This document shows positions 44,651-53,561 of a stretch of DNA of 64,000 bases, one piece after another. Source of the DNA: an uncultured Lachnospiraceae bacterium. GTDB taxonomy: Bacteria > Bacillota > Clostridia > Lachnospirales > Lachnospiraceae. The translations under genes and the position numbers were made by a program. Position 1 is the first letter of the stretch, and each line of letters begins with the position of its first letter. The stretch covers positions 63,136-127,135 of the forward strand of contig CAJUBP010000006.1 in the NCBI GenBank assembly GCA_910584585.1, in the 5' to 3' direction. The notes under the pieces are model-generated. The model searched no databases. It saw only the letters and a program-made list of their open reading frames with translations, and was not told the origin of the DNA.

Positions 44651-45918
44651 CGATAAAGAAATTTCAGGGAAGAACAGAAGAAGAAGCCACTGCAAAGGCA
44701 AAAGAAGAATTCGGCCCTCAGACAGTAATTATGAATGTAAAAGAGGTAAAGCCCAAAGGGTTCCTGCGCTCTTTTAAAACCTCTGTTTATGAGGTGACTG
44801 CGGCAATTGAGGAGGTGGAGCAGCCCTCAGCAGCCAAAATACCGGCGCCTCTGCCGCCGGCGCCGGGAAATATCAATATAGCGGCGGATGAACCCATTGC
44901 GATTCCCAAACCGGAGCCGCTGAAAGAAGTGTTCGCATCAGTAGAGAACACCTGGGCTTCCTCTATGGGAGCTCAGCCGAAAACGCCGGGTACAGAAGAA
45001 AAGAAGAAAGAAAGCGCAGCGGAGAATAATCTGGAAGAAAAGTTAGAAAGCCTGCAGTCGCTGTTAGAGGAAAAGCTGTCGCCCCAGCAGCCGGAGGAAC
45101 TGCCGAAGGAGGCTCCTGTGGATGAGAATTTTAAGTTTATTAAGATGATTTACAGTATTTTGTTAGATAACGAAGTAGATGAAAAATATGTCAACCAGAT
45201 TATGGATGAAGTAGAAAAAGTAATGAAAGGAGGCGCCAGTGTAGACCTGATTCTGTCCAGTATTTATCAGAAGATGATTTTGAAGTTTGGACAGCCCCAG
45301 CCAGTTGAGCTGTCGGAACGCAAGCCTAAAGTGGTCTTTTTTATCGGTCCCACCGGAGTGGGCAAAACGACCACAATTGCTAAGATCGCATCCCGGTTCA
45401 AAATGGAAAAGGGGAAGAAAGTAGCGCTCTTTACCGCAGATACCTACCGTATTGCGGCGGCAGAGCAGCTTCGGACTTATGCGAATATCATGGACACCCC
45501 ATTGAATATTGTATATTCCTCGGAAGAATTAAATGAAGAAATAAAGAAATCAGAGGAATATGATTTAGTGTTGATTGACACCGCAGGGTTTTCTCATAAA
45601 AATGAGGAACAGAGGAATGAAACAAAGGAATTGATTGACAGGATACCGGGGGAATATCAGAAGGAAGTATATCTGGTTTTGAGTGCAACTACCAAATACC
45701 GGGATCTGATTGATATTGCAGATATTTACAAAAAGAACTTTCAGTTTAAATTAATATTTACCAAATTAGATGAAACCAGTTGTTATGGAAATATCCTGAA
45801 TATGAAACTTTATACCGGGGCGGATTTGTCTTATTCCACCTATGGACAGAATGTTCCGGAGGATATTGAAATTTTTAATACGCAGAAGATTGTAAAACAT
45901 CTGCTTGGAGGAAAATAA
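44647..45918 (+). CDS. flhF: flagellar SRP-like GTPase FlhF
   Basis: A 423-residue SRP-family GTPase that sets where flagella are built. N-terminal KKFQGRTEEEATAKAKEEFGPQTVIMNVK, a Pro/Glu-rich basic-acidic middle, then the NG domain: GPTGVGKTTTIAKIA (G1, near residue 236), TADTYRIAAAEQLRTYA (G2), DTAGFSHKN (G3), FTKLDETSCYG (G4-like). Overlaps flhA by four bases. Confidence 0.94.
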   Translation: MTIKKFQGRTEEEATAKAKEEFGPQTVIMNVKEVKPKGFLRSFKTSVYEVTAAIEEVEQPSAAKIPAPLPPAPGNINIAADEPIAIPKPEPLKEVFASVENTWASSMGAQPKTPGTEEKKKESAAENNLEEKLESLQSLLEEKLSPQQPEELPKEAPVDENFKFIKMIYSILLDNEVDEKYVNQIMDEVEKVMKGGASVDLILSSIYQKMILKFGQPQPVELSERKPKVVFFIGPTGVGKTTTIAKIASRFKMEKGKKVALFTADTYRIAAAEQLRTYANIMDTPLNIVYSSEELNEEIKKSEEYDLVLIDTAGFSHKNEEQRNETKELIDRIPGEYQKEVYLVLSATTKYRDLIDIADIYKKNFQFKLIFTKLDETSCYGNILNMKLYTGADLSYSTYGQNVPEDIEIFNTQKIVKHLLGGK

Positions 45919-45920
45919 GT

Positions 45921-46796
45921 ATGGACCAGGCAGAACAGTTAAGAAACATTGTAAAGAAAAATCAGCAGTCCGCACCGAAAGCCCGCATTTTCACTGTTAC
46001 CAGCGGAAAAGGCGGTGTGGGCAAATCAAATGTAGTGGTGAATCTGGCAGTTCACATGCAAAGACAAGGCAAAAAAGTGATTATCTTTGACGCCGATTTA
46101 GGACTTGCGAATGTGGAAATCATGTTTGGCGCAATTCCTAAATATAATTTAAGTGATTTGATTTACCGCGGAAAGACCATACAGGAGATTATTACGCCGG
46201 GGCCTATGGAGATTGGATTTATATCCGGCGGCTCAGGAATTACAGGCGTTAACAACTTATCCAAAGAAAAATTGAAATTCCTGGTGCATAACTTGTCAGA
46301 ATTAGATGAGCTTGCTGACATTATTCTAATAGACACCGGTGCCGGAATCTCGGATCATGTGTTGGAATTTGTAATGGCCAGCCCTGAAATCCTGCTGCTG
46401 GCCACCTCAGAGCCAAGTTCTCTGACGGACGCGTATTCTCTTTTAAAAGCGCTGCATCGGAATCCGGAATTTCGTCAGGCACAGACAAAGATTAAAGTAA
46501 TCTCTAACCGTGTGGTGACAGAAGAAGAAGGAATGGGAATTTATGAGAAGCTTAATGCTGTGGTGGGGCAGTTCTTAAAGGGAAATTTAGAATACCTTGG
46601 AATGATCCCCCAGGATTCAGCAATGGAGAAGGCGGTGCGTCAGCAGCAGCCAGTAAGTATTCTTTATCCTGAATCAAAGTCCAGCCGGGCCTTTGAAGTG
46701 TTGACGGGAAATCTCCTGGATGGGAATACAGTTCCTTTACATGCAAAAAAGGGAATTATGCAGCTGCTTTCCCGCTTTATTTATAGGAGAGGTTAG
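45921..46796 (+). CDS. flhG: flagellar number regulator FlhG (MinD-like ATPase)
   Basis: A 291-residue ParA/MinD-type ATPase. The deviant Walker A is TSGKGGVGKSNVVVNLA; DADLGLANVEIMFG and IIDTGAG-like ILIDTGAGISDHVLEF follow. FlhG (YlxH) acts with FlhF to control the number of flagella. It starts two bases behind flhF, the standard order. Confidence 0.94.
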   Translation: MDQAEQLRNIVKKNQQSAPKARIFTVTSGKGGVGKSNVVVNLAVHMQRQGKKVIIFDADLGLANVEIMFGAIPKYNLSDLIYRGKTIQEIITPGPMEIGFISGGSGITGVNNLSKEKLKFLVHNLSELDELADIILIDTGAGISDHVLEFVMASPEILLLATSEPSSLTDAYSLLKALHRNPEFRQAQTKIKVISNRVVTEEEGMGIYEKLNAVVGQFLKGNLEYLGMIPQDSAMEKAVRQQQPVSILYPESKSSRAFEVLTGNLLDGNTVPLHAKKGIMQLLSRFIYRRG

Positions 46797-46799
46797 CGT

Positions 46800-47540
46800 A
46801 TGAAATCCAATGTTGTCAAAACAGGAGACAAAGTTGAAATACGGATTCTACAGCAAGTAGAACAGGGAAGGAAGCTGGGGGAATATCCGCCGGCTTATCG
46901 CAGTATTGTAGAACATGTGCAGGAAGACGGTTCCATAGAATTGCTGGTTCCTATTGTAAAGGGGAAGATTGACGGTCCCCCCAGCGGCGTAAGGCTGGAA
47001 GCTTTGTTTTATACCAGGGCGGGAATGTATCGCTGCGTTGCGCGTATTAAGAACCGTTACCTGAAAGAAAATGTCTATCTGATGCTGATGGAACTGAAAA
47101 GTCCCCTGGAAAAATTTCAAAGACGGGAATTTTATCGGTTTGAGTGTGTGATGGATATCCAGTATATGACTATCACCGAAGAGGAAACTGAAATTGATGA
47201 TATCACAGAGTTAAAAGAGCATCATAGATTAACATATCCGGAGGATCTGGTAAAAAATGCTGTTGCAGTAGATATCAGCGGAGGCGGTATCCGTTTTGTG
47301 TCTGGCCAGCCTGCTGAAGAAGGCAGCCATCTCCTAATTGCTATCCGCCTGGTCAACGAAAGTATGGATTATCCCCTGGAGCTGATTGGAAAAGTTGTGA
47401 TATGCCAGAAAGTAGAACCCAGGCAAAAAGAAGAGAAATACGAATATCGTGTCAATTTTATCATGAAAGATGAAAAGAAGCGGGAACTGATCATAAAATA
47501 TATTTTTGAACAAGAACGCAGAAGCAGACAAAAAGGGTGA
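46800..47540 (+). CDS. PilZ domain protein, YcgR-like flagellar brake
   Basis: A 246-residue protein: an N-terminal YcgR-like domain (VKTGDKVEIRILQ) and a C-terminal PilZ domain with the c-di-GMP motifs RREFYRF (RxxxR) and VDISGGGIRFVSG (D/NxSxxG), both intact. YcgR-type proteins bind c-di-GMP and slow the motor at MotA or FliG. Location within the flagellar cluster, three bases behind flhG, supports this role. A long charged insert (residues about 125-145) precedes the second motif. Confidence 0.88.
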   Translation: MKSNVVKTGDKVEIRILQQVEQGRKLGEYPPAYRSIVEHVQEDGSIELLVPIVKGKIDGPPSGVRLEALFYTRAGMYRCVARIKNRYLKENVYLMLMELKSPLEKFQRREFYRFECVMDIQYMTITEEETEIDDITELKEHHRLTYPEDLVKNAVAVDISGGGIRFVSGQPAEEGSHLLIAIRLVNESMDYPLELIGKVVICQKVEPRQKEEKYEYRVNFIMKDEKKRELIIKYIFEQERRSRQKG

Positions 47541-47544
47541 TATT

Positions 47545-48624
47545 ATGAAAAAAAATATTTTAGTGGTTGATGACTCTGCACTTATGAGAAGACTTATTTG
47601 TGATATAATCAACACAGATAGTACATTTCAGGCAACAGATGTTTGCAAAGACGGCCTGGAGGCATATGAAAGGCTGAAAACAACCAGCTATGACGCTGTG
47701 ATTCTGGATGTAAATATGCCTCGGATGGACGGCCTGGAATTACTGGCAAAGCTACAGCAGGAAAAAATTAATGCTACCATTATTATGGTAAGCACCCTGA
47801 CCGTAAAGGACGCGGACATTACCATCCGGGCCATGGAACTGGGAGCGATTGATTTTGTCACAAAACCCGGCAACATTATTGAAGCCAAAGGAGAGGATTT
47901 CAAGGGAAGTTTACTGCGGGTACTGAAAGCAGTGGTCAGATCTGACAATGCGAAAAATATCCTTTCAACAGGCGCGAAAGGGCCGGAAAAGCCGGCGGCG
48001 GTAAAGGCTGTTCAGCTTCCCAGAAAGCCATCCGGCAAAGGCGGAAACAGGCTGGTTGCTCTTGCTTGTTCCACGGGAGGCCCCAAGGCGCTGCAGAGCG
48101 TGATTCCCTATCTGCCGGCGAATATGGACGCGCCTATGGTTCTGGTTCAGCATATGCCGGTAGGCTTTACAAAGTCCATGGCAGACCGTTTGAATGAAAC
48201 CAGCAAAATTGCGGTCAAAGAAGCAGAAGAAGGCGAAGTTCTGGAGAAAGGATGTGTGTATATCGCCCCCGGCGGAAAACACATGGAGGTCCAGAAGAAG
48301 CCGGACGGCAGGCATGTGGTGCATTTAAATGACGCTCCGGCCATCGGAGGGCTCCGCCCCTGCGCCAATGTGACGTATGAGTCTTTGCGCAGCAGCGGCT
48401 ATGATGAGATTGTATGTGTCGTGCTTACCGGAATGGGCGCGGACGGGACAGGAGGAATCCTTTCCCTGAAGCAGAAAAAGAGAATCCACGTAATCGCCCA
48501 GGACGCCCAGTCCTGTGTGGTATATGGAATGCCGAAGGCAATTGCCGAGGCGGGCGCTGTAGATGAGGTAGTTCCCTTAACAGAAGTTGCACAAACGATA
48601 ATAAAGAATGTGGGGGTACAGTAG
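47545..48624 (+). CDS. cheB: chemotaxis protein-glutamate methylesterase CheB
   Basis: A 359-residue two-domain enzyme that demethylates chemoreceptors. The receiver has VDDSALMRR and phospho-site Asp55 in VILDVNMPRMDG. The methylesterase domain has the catalytic Ser176 in ACSTGGPKAL, LVQHMPVGFTKSMADRLN with the catalytic His, and GMGADGTGG with the Asp. ATG at 47545 follows AAGGGTG; an upstream in-frame ATG inside the PilZ gene is not used. Confidence 0.94.
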   Translation: MKKNILVVDDSALMRRLICDIINTDSTFQATDVCKDGLEAYERLKTTSYDAVILDVNMPRMDGLELLAKLQQEKINATIIMVSTLTVKDADITIRAMELGAIDFVTKPGNIIEAKGEDFKGSLLRVLKAVVRSDNAKNILSTGAKGPEKPAAVKAVQLPRKPSGKGGNRLVALACSTGGPKALQSVIPYLPANMDAPMVLVQHMPVGFTKSMADRLNETSKIAVKEAEEGEVLEKGCVYIAPGGKHMEVQKKPDGRHVVHLNDAPAIGGLRPCANVTYESLRSSGYDEIVCVVLTGMGADGTGGILSLKQKKRIHVIAQDAQSCVVYGMPKAIAEAGAVDEVVPLTEVAQTIIKNVGVQ

Positions 48625-48625
48625 T

Positions 48626-50755
48626 ATGGATGTAAGCCAATACCTTGAAATTTTTATTGATGAAACAAATGGACATCTGCAGAACCTTTCGGATTGTATC
48701 ATGAGTCTGGAGAAAGATCCGGAGAATATGGATACCATCAACGAGATTTTCCGGGCAGCCCATTCCCTGAAAGGAATGGCTGGGACTATGGGATTTAAGC
48801 GCATGCAGCGATTGACTCATGACATGGAAAACGTATTTCAGGAGGTCCGCAGCGGCAATATGAGCGTTACCAGCGGCCTTGTGGATGTGCTGTTCCAGTG
48901 TTTGGACGCTATTGACGCATATTTGGAAAATGTAAAAGAAAGTTCAGAAGAAGGCACAGATGACAACGAAGCCATCATTCAGGAACTGAACGATATCCTG
49001 GCGGCAGGAACCGGAAACGTGCCGGCGAAGGAAGAGAAGCCGGCAGAAAAGGATAAGCCGGCAGAAAATGCAGACGAAGACAGATTTCAGAAAAAATACC
49101 TGGACATTGAATTTTCTGAGAAGGAAAAAGAAGAACTGCGGGTATCAGAAGAAAAGGGCATGAAACTGTACGGCATGACAGTCTATATCCAGGAAGACTG
49201 CCTGCTGAAGGCTGCCAGAGCGTTTCTTGTTTTCAAAGCAGTGGAAGATTTCGGAAATATCATCGTATATAATCCCACTTCTCAGGATATTGAAGATGAG
49301 AAGTTCGGATTTGATTTCAGTTTTTATTTGGCCAGCGAAGCTGAACTGGATAAGATTGTGGAAGTTTCCAAAGCTGTTTCTGAAATTGAAGAAGTAGTTG
49401 GAGAAAAGGTTGAATATAAAGAGCTGACCGCCGCTGCGGCAAAGAAGGAAGAAGAGGCTGCAGCTGCTGCCAAGGAACAGGAGCAGAAGAAAGAGGCCGT
49501 TGCAGCAATTCCCGCAGCCGGATCAAAACCTCAGGCACAGGCGCAGGCACAGAATGGGAAGAAACAGGCGGCTGGCAAACCTGTGACAAACCGGACGGTC
49601 CGCGTGGATATTGAGAAACTGGATGCATTGATGAATCAGGTCAGCGAGCTGATTATTGCAAAGAACTCCCTGGTGTCCATCGGCTCCACTTCAGACGGAG
49701 GCGTGGGCAGTTCTAATTCTCAGGCTTTCCATGAGCAGATTGAATATCTGGAACGGATTACCACAGGGCTTCATGAATCTGTCATGAAAGTGCGGATGGT
49801 TCCGATTGAAAGCGTTGTGCAGAAATTTCCGCGGATGATCCGTGATTTATCCAAGAAGCTGGATAAAAAAATGGAATTGTACATGACCGGTGAAGACACA
49901 GAATTGGATCGTACCGTAGTGGATCAGATCGGCGATCCTTTGCAGCATCTGCTCCGCAATTCTGCGGATCATGGTTTGGAAAGCGCGGAAGTGCGTAAGA
50001 AGAGAGGCAAGCCGGAGACGGGTTCCATTCACCTGAACGCGTTCCAGGAAGGAAACAACGTCATTATTGAGGTAAGTGACGACGGTAACGGAATTGACAC
50101 CGAAAATGTTAAGAATAAAGCCATTGAGCGGGGATTGATTACGCCGGAGCAGGGAGCCGCCCTGAGCCAGAAGGAAATTATTGATTTCCTGTTTATGCCC
50201 AGTTTTTCCATGGCAAAACAGATTTCCGACGTGTCCGGAAGGGGCGTGGGACTGGATGTAGTAAAGTCCAACATTGAAGCCTTAGGCGGAGATGTGGAAG
50301 TGAAGAGCATTTTGGGTGAGGGTTCTAAATTCACCGTCCGCCTTCCGCTGACACTGGCCATTATTCAGGCCCTTATGGTGGAAGTACGAGGAGAAAAATA
50401 TGCGATTTCTCTCGGATCTATCGAGACAATTGAGGAAATTCTGGCGGACGAAATTAAGTTTGTCCAGGCAAAAGAAGTGATACATATCCGCGGAATGGTG
50501 ATTCCGCTGATCCGTTTGGATCAGCTTCTGGATTGTGAACCGGAAGAAGAAGAAAAAGAAAGCCTCACGGTAATTATCGTCCGCAAGGGTGATAAATTTG
50601 CCGGACTTATTGTAGATGAATTGAATGGCCAGCAGGAAATTGTAATCAAATCCCTGGGCAAATACATTAACAACAGTACCAAGATTATCAGCGGCGCAAC
50701 AGTTCTCGGTGACGGTGAAGTGGCATTAATCCTGGATGTTAATACATTATTTTAG
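48626..50755 (+). CDS. cheA: chemotaxis histidine kinase CheA
   Basis: A 709-residue kinase with all five domains: P1 with phospho-accepting His46 in FRAAHSLKGMAGTMG; a P2-like region about 170-270; Ala/Glu/Lys-rich linker 280-330; P3 dimerisation (VRVDIEKLDALMNQVSELI); P4 ATPase with HLLRNSADHGLE (N box), VSDDGNGID (G1) and DVSGRGVGLDVV (G2); and the P5 CheW-like domain. ATG at 48626 follows GTGGGGGT one base behind cheB. Confidence 0.95.
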   Translation: MDVSQYLEIFIDETNGHLQNLSDCIMSLEKDPENMDTINEIFRAAHSLKGMAGTMGFKRMQRLTHDMENVFQEVRSGNMSVTSGLVDVLFQCLDAIDAYLENVKESSEEGTDDNEAIIQELNDILAAGTGNVPAKEEKPAEKDKPAENADEDRFQKKYLDIEFSEKEKEELRVSEEKGMKLYGMTVYIQEDCLLKAARAFLVFKAVEDFGNIIVYNPTSQDIEDEKFGFDFSFYLASEAELDKIVEVSKAVSEIEEVVGEKVEYKELTAAAAKKEEEAAAAAKEQEQKKEAVAAIPAAGSKPQAQAQAQNGKKQAAGKPVTNRTVRVDIEKLDALMNQVSELIIAKNSLVSIGSTSDGGVGSSNSQAFHEQIEYLERITTGLHESVMKVRMVPIESVVQKFPRMIRDLSKKLDKKMELYMTGEDTELDRTVVDQIGDPLQHLLRNSADHGLESAEVRKKRGKPETGSIHLNAFQEGNNVIIEVSDDGNGIDTENVKNKAIERGLITPEQGAALSQKEIIDFLFMPSFSMAKQISDVSGRGVGLDVVKSNIEALGGDVEVKSILGEGSKFTVRLPLTLAIIQALMVEVRGEKYAISLGSIETIEEILADEIKFVQAKEVIHIRGMVIPLIRLDQLLDCEPEEEEKESLTVIIVRKGDKFAGLIVDELNGQQEIVIKSLGKYINNSTKIISGATVLGDGEVALILDVNTLF

Positions 50756-50766
50756 GGGGTGTTACG

Positions 50767-51231
50767 ATGGCTAACAATATATCTGTGGTAGAAAATGGCA
50801 AGAAACAGTTTATCGTGGTAAAAATCGGCAGTGAACAGTACGGAATTGACATCAGTTATGTGGATAATATTGTCCGTATGCAGAAGATTACCAGAGTACC
50901 GAAAGCACAGTCTTACTTTAAGGGAATCATCAATTTGCGCGGAGAAATTGTACCGGTAATGAGCATCCGCACCAAGATGGATTTGGAACCGGATGTATTT
51001 ACGGATGTTACCAGAATCATTATTCTCAAGCTGGAAGAACATGGCGTTCTCGGGCTTATTGTAGATGAAGTGAAAGAGGTGGTAACTCTTGGCCCGGATG
51101 AGATTGATAAAGTGGCTTATGACGCTAAAAATAATAAGAGCAACTTTATCAACGGCGTAGGCAAACATGGAGACGAACTGATTTCCCTGTTTGACACCAA
51201 CAGCATCATTGATGAAACAGAAACTGTGTAG
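50767..51231 (+). CDS. cheW: chemotaxis coupling protein CheW
   Basis: A 154-residue SH3-like adaptor joining CheA to chemoreceptors. KKQFIVVKIGSEQYGIDISYVDNIVRMQKITRVPKAQSYFKGIINLRGEIVPVMSIRTKM is close to consensus, with the conserved NLRG(E/Q)VVPV core. AGGGGGTG lies just before the ATG. Confidence 0.95.
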   Translation: MANNISVVENGKKQFIVVKIGSEQYGIDISYVDNIVRMQKITRVPKAQSYFKGIINLRGEIVPVMSIRTKMDLEPDVFTDVTRIIILKLEEHGVLGLIVDEVKEVVTLGPDEIDKVAYDAKNNKSNFINGVGKHGDELISLFDTNSIIDETETV

Positions 51232-51242
51232 TGAGAGTAAGA

Positions 51243-51280
51243 AGGCTGCTGCAGCAAAATAGGAGTTTGGGCAGCAGCCT
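51243..51280 (+). other. perfect 10-bp hairpin between cheW and cheC
   Basis: AGGCTGCTGC (51243-51252), 18-base loop, GCAGCAGCCT (51271-51280). No T-run follows (GTTCGTAATT). It stands inside an otherwise tightly packed operon, upstream of the cheC ribosome binding site. Confidence 0.6.
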
Positions 51281-51304
51281 GTTCGTAATTAAGGAGAAAA
51301 AGCC

Positions 51305-51925
51305 ATGGCGAAGTTTAGTTTGGATCAGGTTAATGAAATGTATTTCGATGTTCTAAAGGAGATAGGAAACATCGGGGCAGGAAATGCTACCACTGCAATT
51401 TCCAATATGCTGAACCTGAAAGTAAATATGGAAGTGCCTAAGATAGAATTTCTGACTTTTCAGGAACTGCCCACTGCGATTTCAGCAGAGGAAGAGACCA
51501 TTGTGGGGATTTTTCTGGAGGTGGAAAGCGACATCACCGGAAGTATGATGTTTCTGCTGAAGATGGAATCCGCTCATTATCTGGTAAATCACCTGATGGG
51601 CAGGCCGGACGACTATGCGGAAGAATTTAATGAGATGGATCTGTCCGCAATCCGGGAGATTGGAAATATTATCTCTGGTTCTTATTTGTCCGCATTATCC
51701 ACAATGACCAATATGGTGATTACTGCGTCCGTGCCTTATCTTGCCATTGACATGGCGGCTGCGATTTTAAGCGTGCCTGCAATTCAGTTCGGACAATATG
51801 GGGATAACGCGCTTTTGATACAGACAGAATTCGGAGATGATGTTAAGATACAGGGATTCTTTATATTAATGCCGGATGTAGATTCCTATGATAAGATTTT
51901 AACTTCACTGGGGATTGCACTATAA
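51305..51925 (+). CDS. cheC: CheY-P phosphatase CheC
   Basis: A 206-residue phosphatase that removes phosphate from CheY and is stimulated by CheD. Both active-site helices are intact: FDVLKEIGNIGAGNATTAISNML and LSAIREIGNIISGSYLSALS, each with Glu and Asn three residues apart. AAGGAG precedes the ATG. Confidence 0.94.
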   Translation: MAKFSLDQVNEMYFDVLKEIGNIGAGNATTAISNMLNLKVNMEVPKIEFLTFQELPTAISAEEETIVGIFLEVESDITGSMMFLLKMESAHYLVNHLMGRPDDYAEEFNEMDLSAIREIGNIISGSYLSALSTMTNMVITASVPYLAIDMAAAILSVPAIQFGQYGDNALLIQTEFGDDVKIQGFFILMPDVDSYDKILTSLGIAL

Positions 51926-51940
51926 GAGGAGCAAGGAGTT

Positions 51941-52423
51941 ATGGCTACAATTAAAGTTGGAATGGCAGATTTGAATATTTGTAAAGGCGATGATATGATC
52001 ACCACCCTTGGACTTGGATCCTGTATCGGGATTGCAGTTTATGATCCGGTTGTCAAAATCGGCGGATTGGCCCACATCATGCTTCCGGACAGCACACAGA
52101 TGCGGAATAATTCAAATATTGCCAAATTTGCGGATACAGGAATTGAAGAGTTAGTGAAACGGGTAGTGGCAGCGGGCGCAAATAAAAGACGTCTTGTTGC
52201 AAAGATTGCCGGAGGAGCGAAAATGTTTGAAGTCAGCGGGCTTTCCACCATCGGAAATGTGGGAGAGCGCAACGCGCAGGCTTCCCGGAGAAAATTAAAA
52301 CAGCTTGGAATCCCCCTATTGGCGGAGGATACCGGACTGAACTACGGACGTACCGTAGAATTGTATACGGCGACCGGGGAATTTCGGATTAAAGCAGTGG
52401 GCAAAACCATTAAATCTATTTAA
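51941..52423 (+). CDS. cheD: chemoreceptor glutamine deamidase CheD
   Basis: A 160-residue enzyme. The catalytic Cys is in TTLGLGSCIGIAVYD and the His in GGLAHIMLPDS, both normal. It deamidates receptor glutamines and binds CheC. AGGAGC precedes the ATG; it lies 15 bases behind cheC, the standard pair. Confidence 0.94.
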   Translation: MATIKVGMADLNICKGDDMITTLGLGSCIGIAVYDPVVKIGGLAHIMLPDSTQMRNNSNIAKFADTGIEELVKRVVAAGANKRRLVAKIAGGAKMFEVSGLSTIGNVGERNAQASRRKLKQLGIPLLAEDTGLNYGRTVELYTATGEFRIKAVGKTIKSI

Positions 52424-52437
52424 AAGGGTGACAGGAT

Positions 52438-52755
52438 ATGAAAACAAAACAGGTGCCGATTATTATTACATTGATTGCAGGACTGGCGATCTGTGTGATA
52501 GGCTTTCTGACAAGAATGGAAACGAAGCAGTTTGTAAAGACATGGGTGATTGTTTTAATTTTATTTTATATCCTGGGATGTGTTGCGAAACTGTTATTGG
52601 ATAAAAATTTCAAGGAAGAACCAGAAGAAGCCACGGAAGAGGCAGCGGAGGAGGAAGACGGAGAACAGGCCGAAGACGCCGAAAGCCAGGCTGAAGTTCC
52701 GGAAGAACAGAACGACTCCGCAAAAGAAGAAAAAAATAATGCAGGCAGCCGGTAG
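52438..52755 (+). CDS. small membrane protein with acidic tail, unknown
   Basis: A 105-residue protein with two hydrophobic helices (about 7-24 and 35-55) separated by a short RMETKQF loop, then a tail of about 50 residues that is nearly half Glu/Asp. AAAGGGTGACAGG stands ahead of the ATG. Similar small proteins occur between cheD and sigD in other Lachnospiraceae, so a motility role is plausible, but I recognise no named family. Confidence 0.65.
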   Translation: MKTKQVPIIITLIAGLAICVIGFLTRMETKQFVKTWVIVLILFYILGCVAKLLLDKNFKEEPEEATEEAAEEEDGEQAEDAESQAEVPEEQNDSAKEEKNNAGSR

Positions 52756-52784
52756 GCAGTTCCTGCTAGTCTTGGGGGCTTTGG

Positions 52785-53549
52785 ATGAACGCAGCAGAAA
52801 GAGAACGATTGTGGGCAGAATTTTTAAAAAAACCCACAGCAGAATTGAGAGAACGAATTATTGTGGAATATGCGCCCCTTGTCAGGATTGTGGCAGGGCG
52901 GCTGAGCATGTATCTTGGATATAATGTGGAATATGATGATCTGGTTGGATATGGAATTTTCGGTTTAATTGACGCCATAGATAAATTTGATGTAAATAAA
53001 GATGTAAAATTTGAAACATACGCCAGTCTCAGAATCAGAGGTTCCATTCTGGATCAGATACGGAAAATGGACTGGATTCCCAGAACTGTACGTCAGAAAC
53101 AGAAGAAAATTGACGAGGCAATTAAAAAAATAGAGACAAGAACCGGAAGGACTGCCTTAGATGAGGAAATCGCCAGTGAACTGGAAGTAAGCAGCGATGA
53201 ATTGTTAAACTGGCAGACTCAGCTTAAGATTACCAATGTGGTATCCCTGAATGAATATGTGGAACAGGGAATGGAACCCACGATGGACGCCAGAGGCAAT
53301 TCCCACTTTATTCAGCCGGAAGACGCCGTTGCGGAAGAAGAGTTAAAGAAAGTGCTGGAAGAGTCTCTTCAGGTTTTGACAGAAAAAGAACGAAAAGTAA
53401 TTACTTTATATTATTATGAGGATTTAACGTTAAAAGAAATCAGTAACGTACTGGAGGTGTCGGAATCCCGTATATCACAGCTTCATACAAAAGCCTTGAT
53501 GAAGATGAAAAAGACGATGGGACCCTACATGAATATATTAACGGATTAG
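52785..53549 (+). CDS. sigD: flagellar sigma factor SigD/FliA
   Basis: A 254-residue sigma-28 type factor that transcribes late flagellar and chemotaxis genes. Region 2: IVEYAPLVRIVAGRLSMYLGYNVEYDDLVGYGIFGLIDAIDKFD and FETYASLRIRGSILDQIRKMDWIPRTVRQK; region 4: LTEKERKVITLYYYEDLTLKEISNVLEVSESRISQLHTKAL. Typical length. Its own late promoters are not in the window. It is followed immediately by fapA. Confidence 0.95.
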   Translation: MNAAERERLWAEFLKKPTAELRERIIVEYAPLVRIVAGRLSMYLGYNVEYDDLVGYGIFGLIDAIDKFDVNKDVKFETYASLRIRGSILDQIRKMDWIPRTVRQKQKKIDEAIKKIETRTGRTALDEEIASELEVSSDELLNWQTQLKITNVVSLNEYVEQGMEPTMDARGNSHFIQPEDAVAEEELKKVLEESLQVLTEKERKVITLYYYEDLTLKEISNVLEVSESRISQLHTKALMKMKKTMGPYMNILTD

Positions 53550-53561
53550 GTGGTTGATGCT

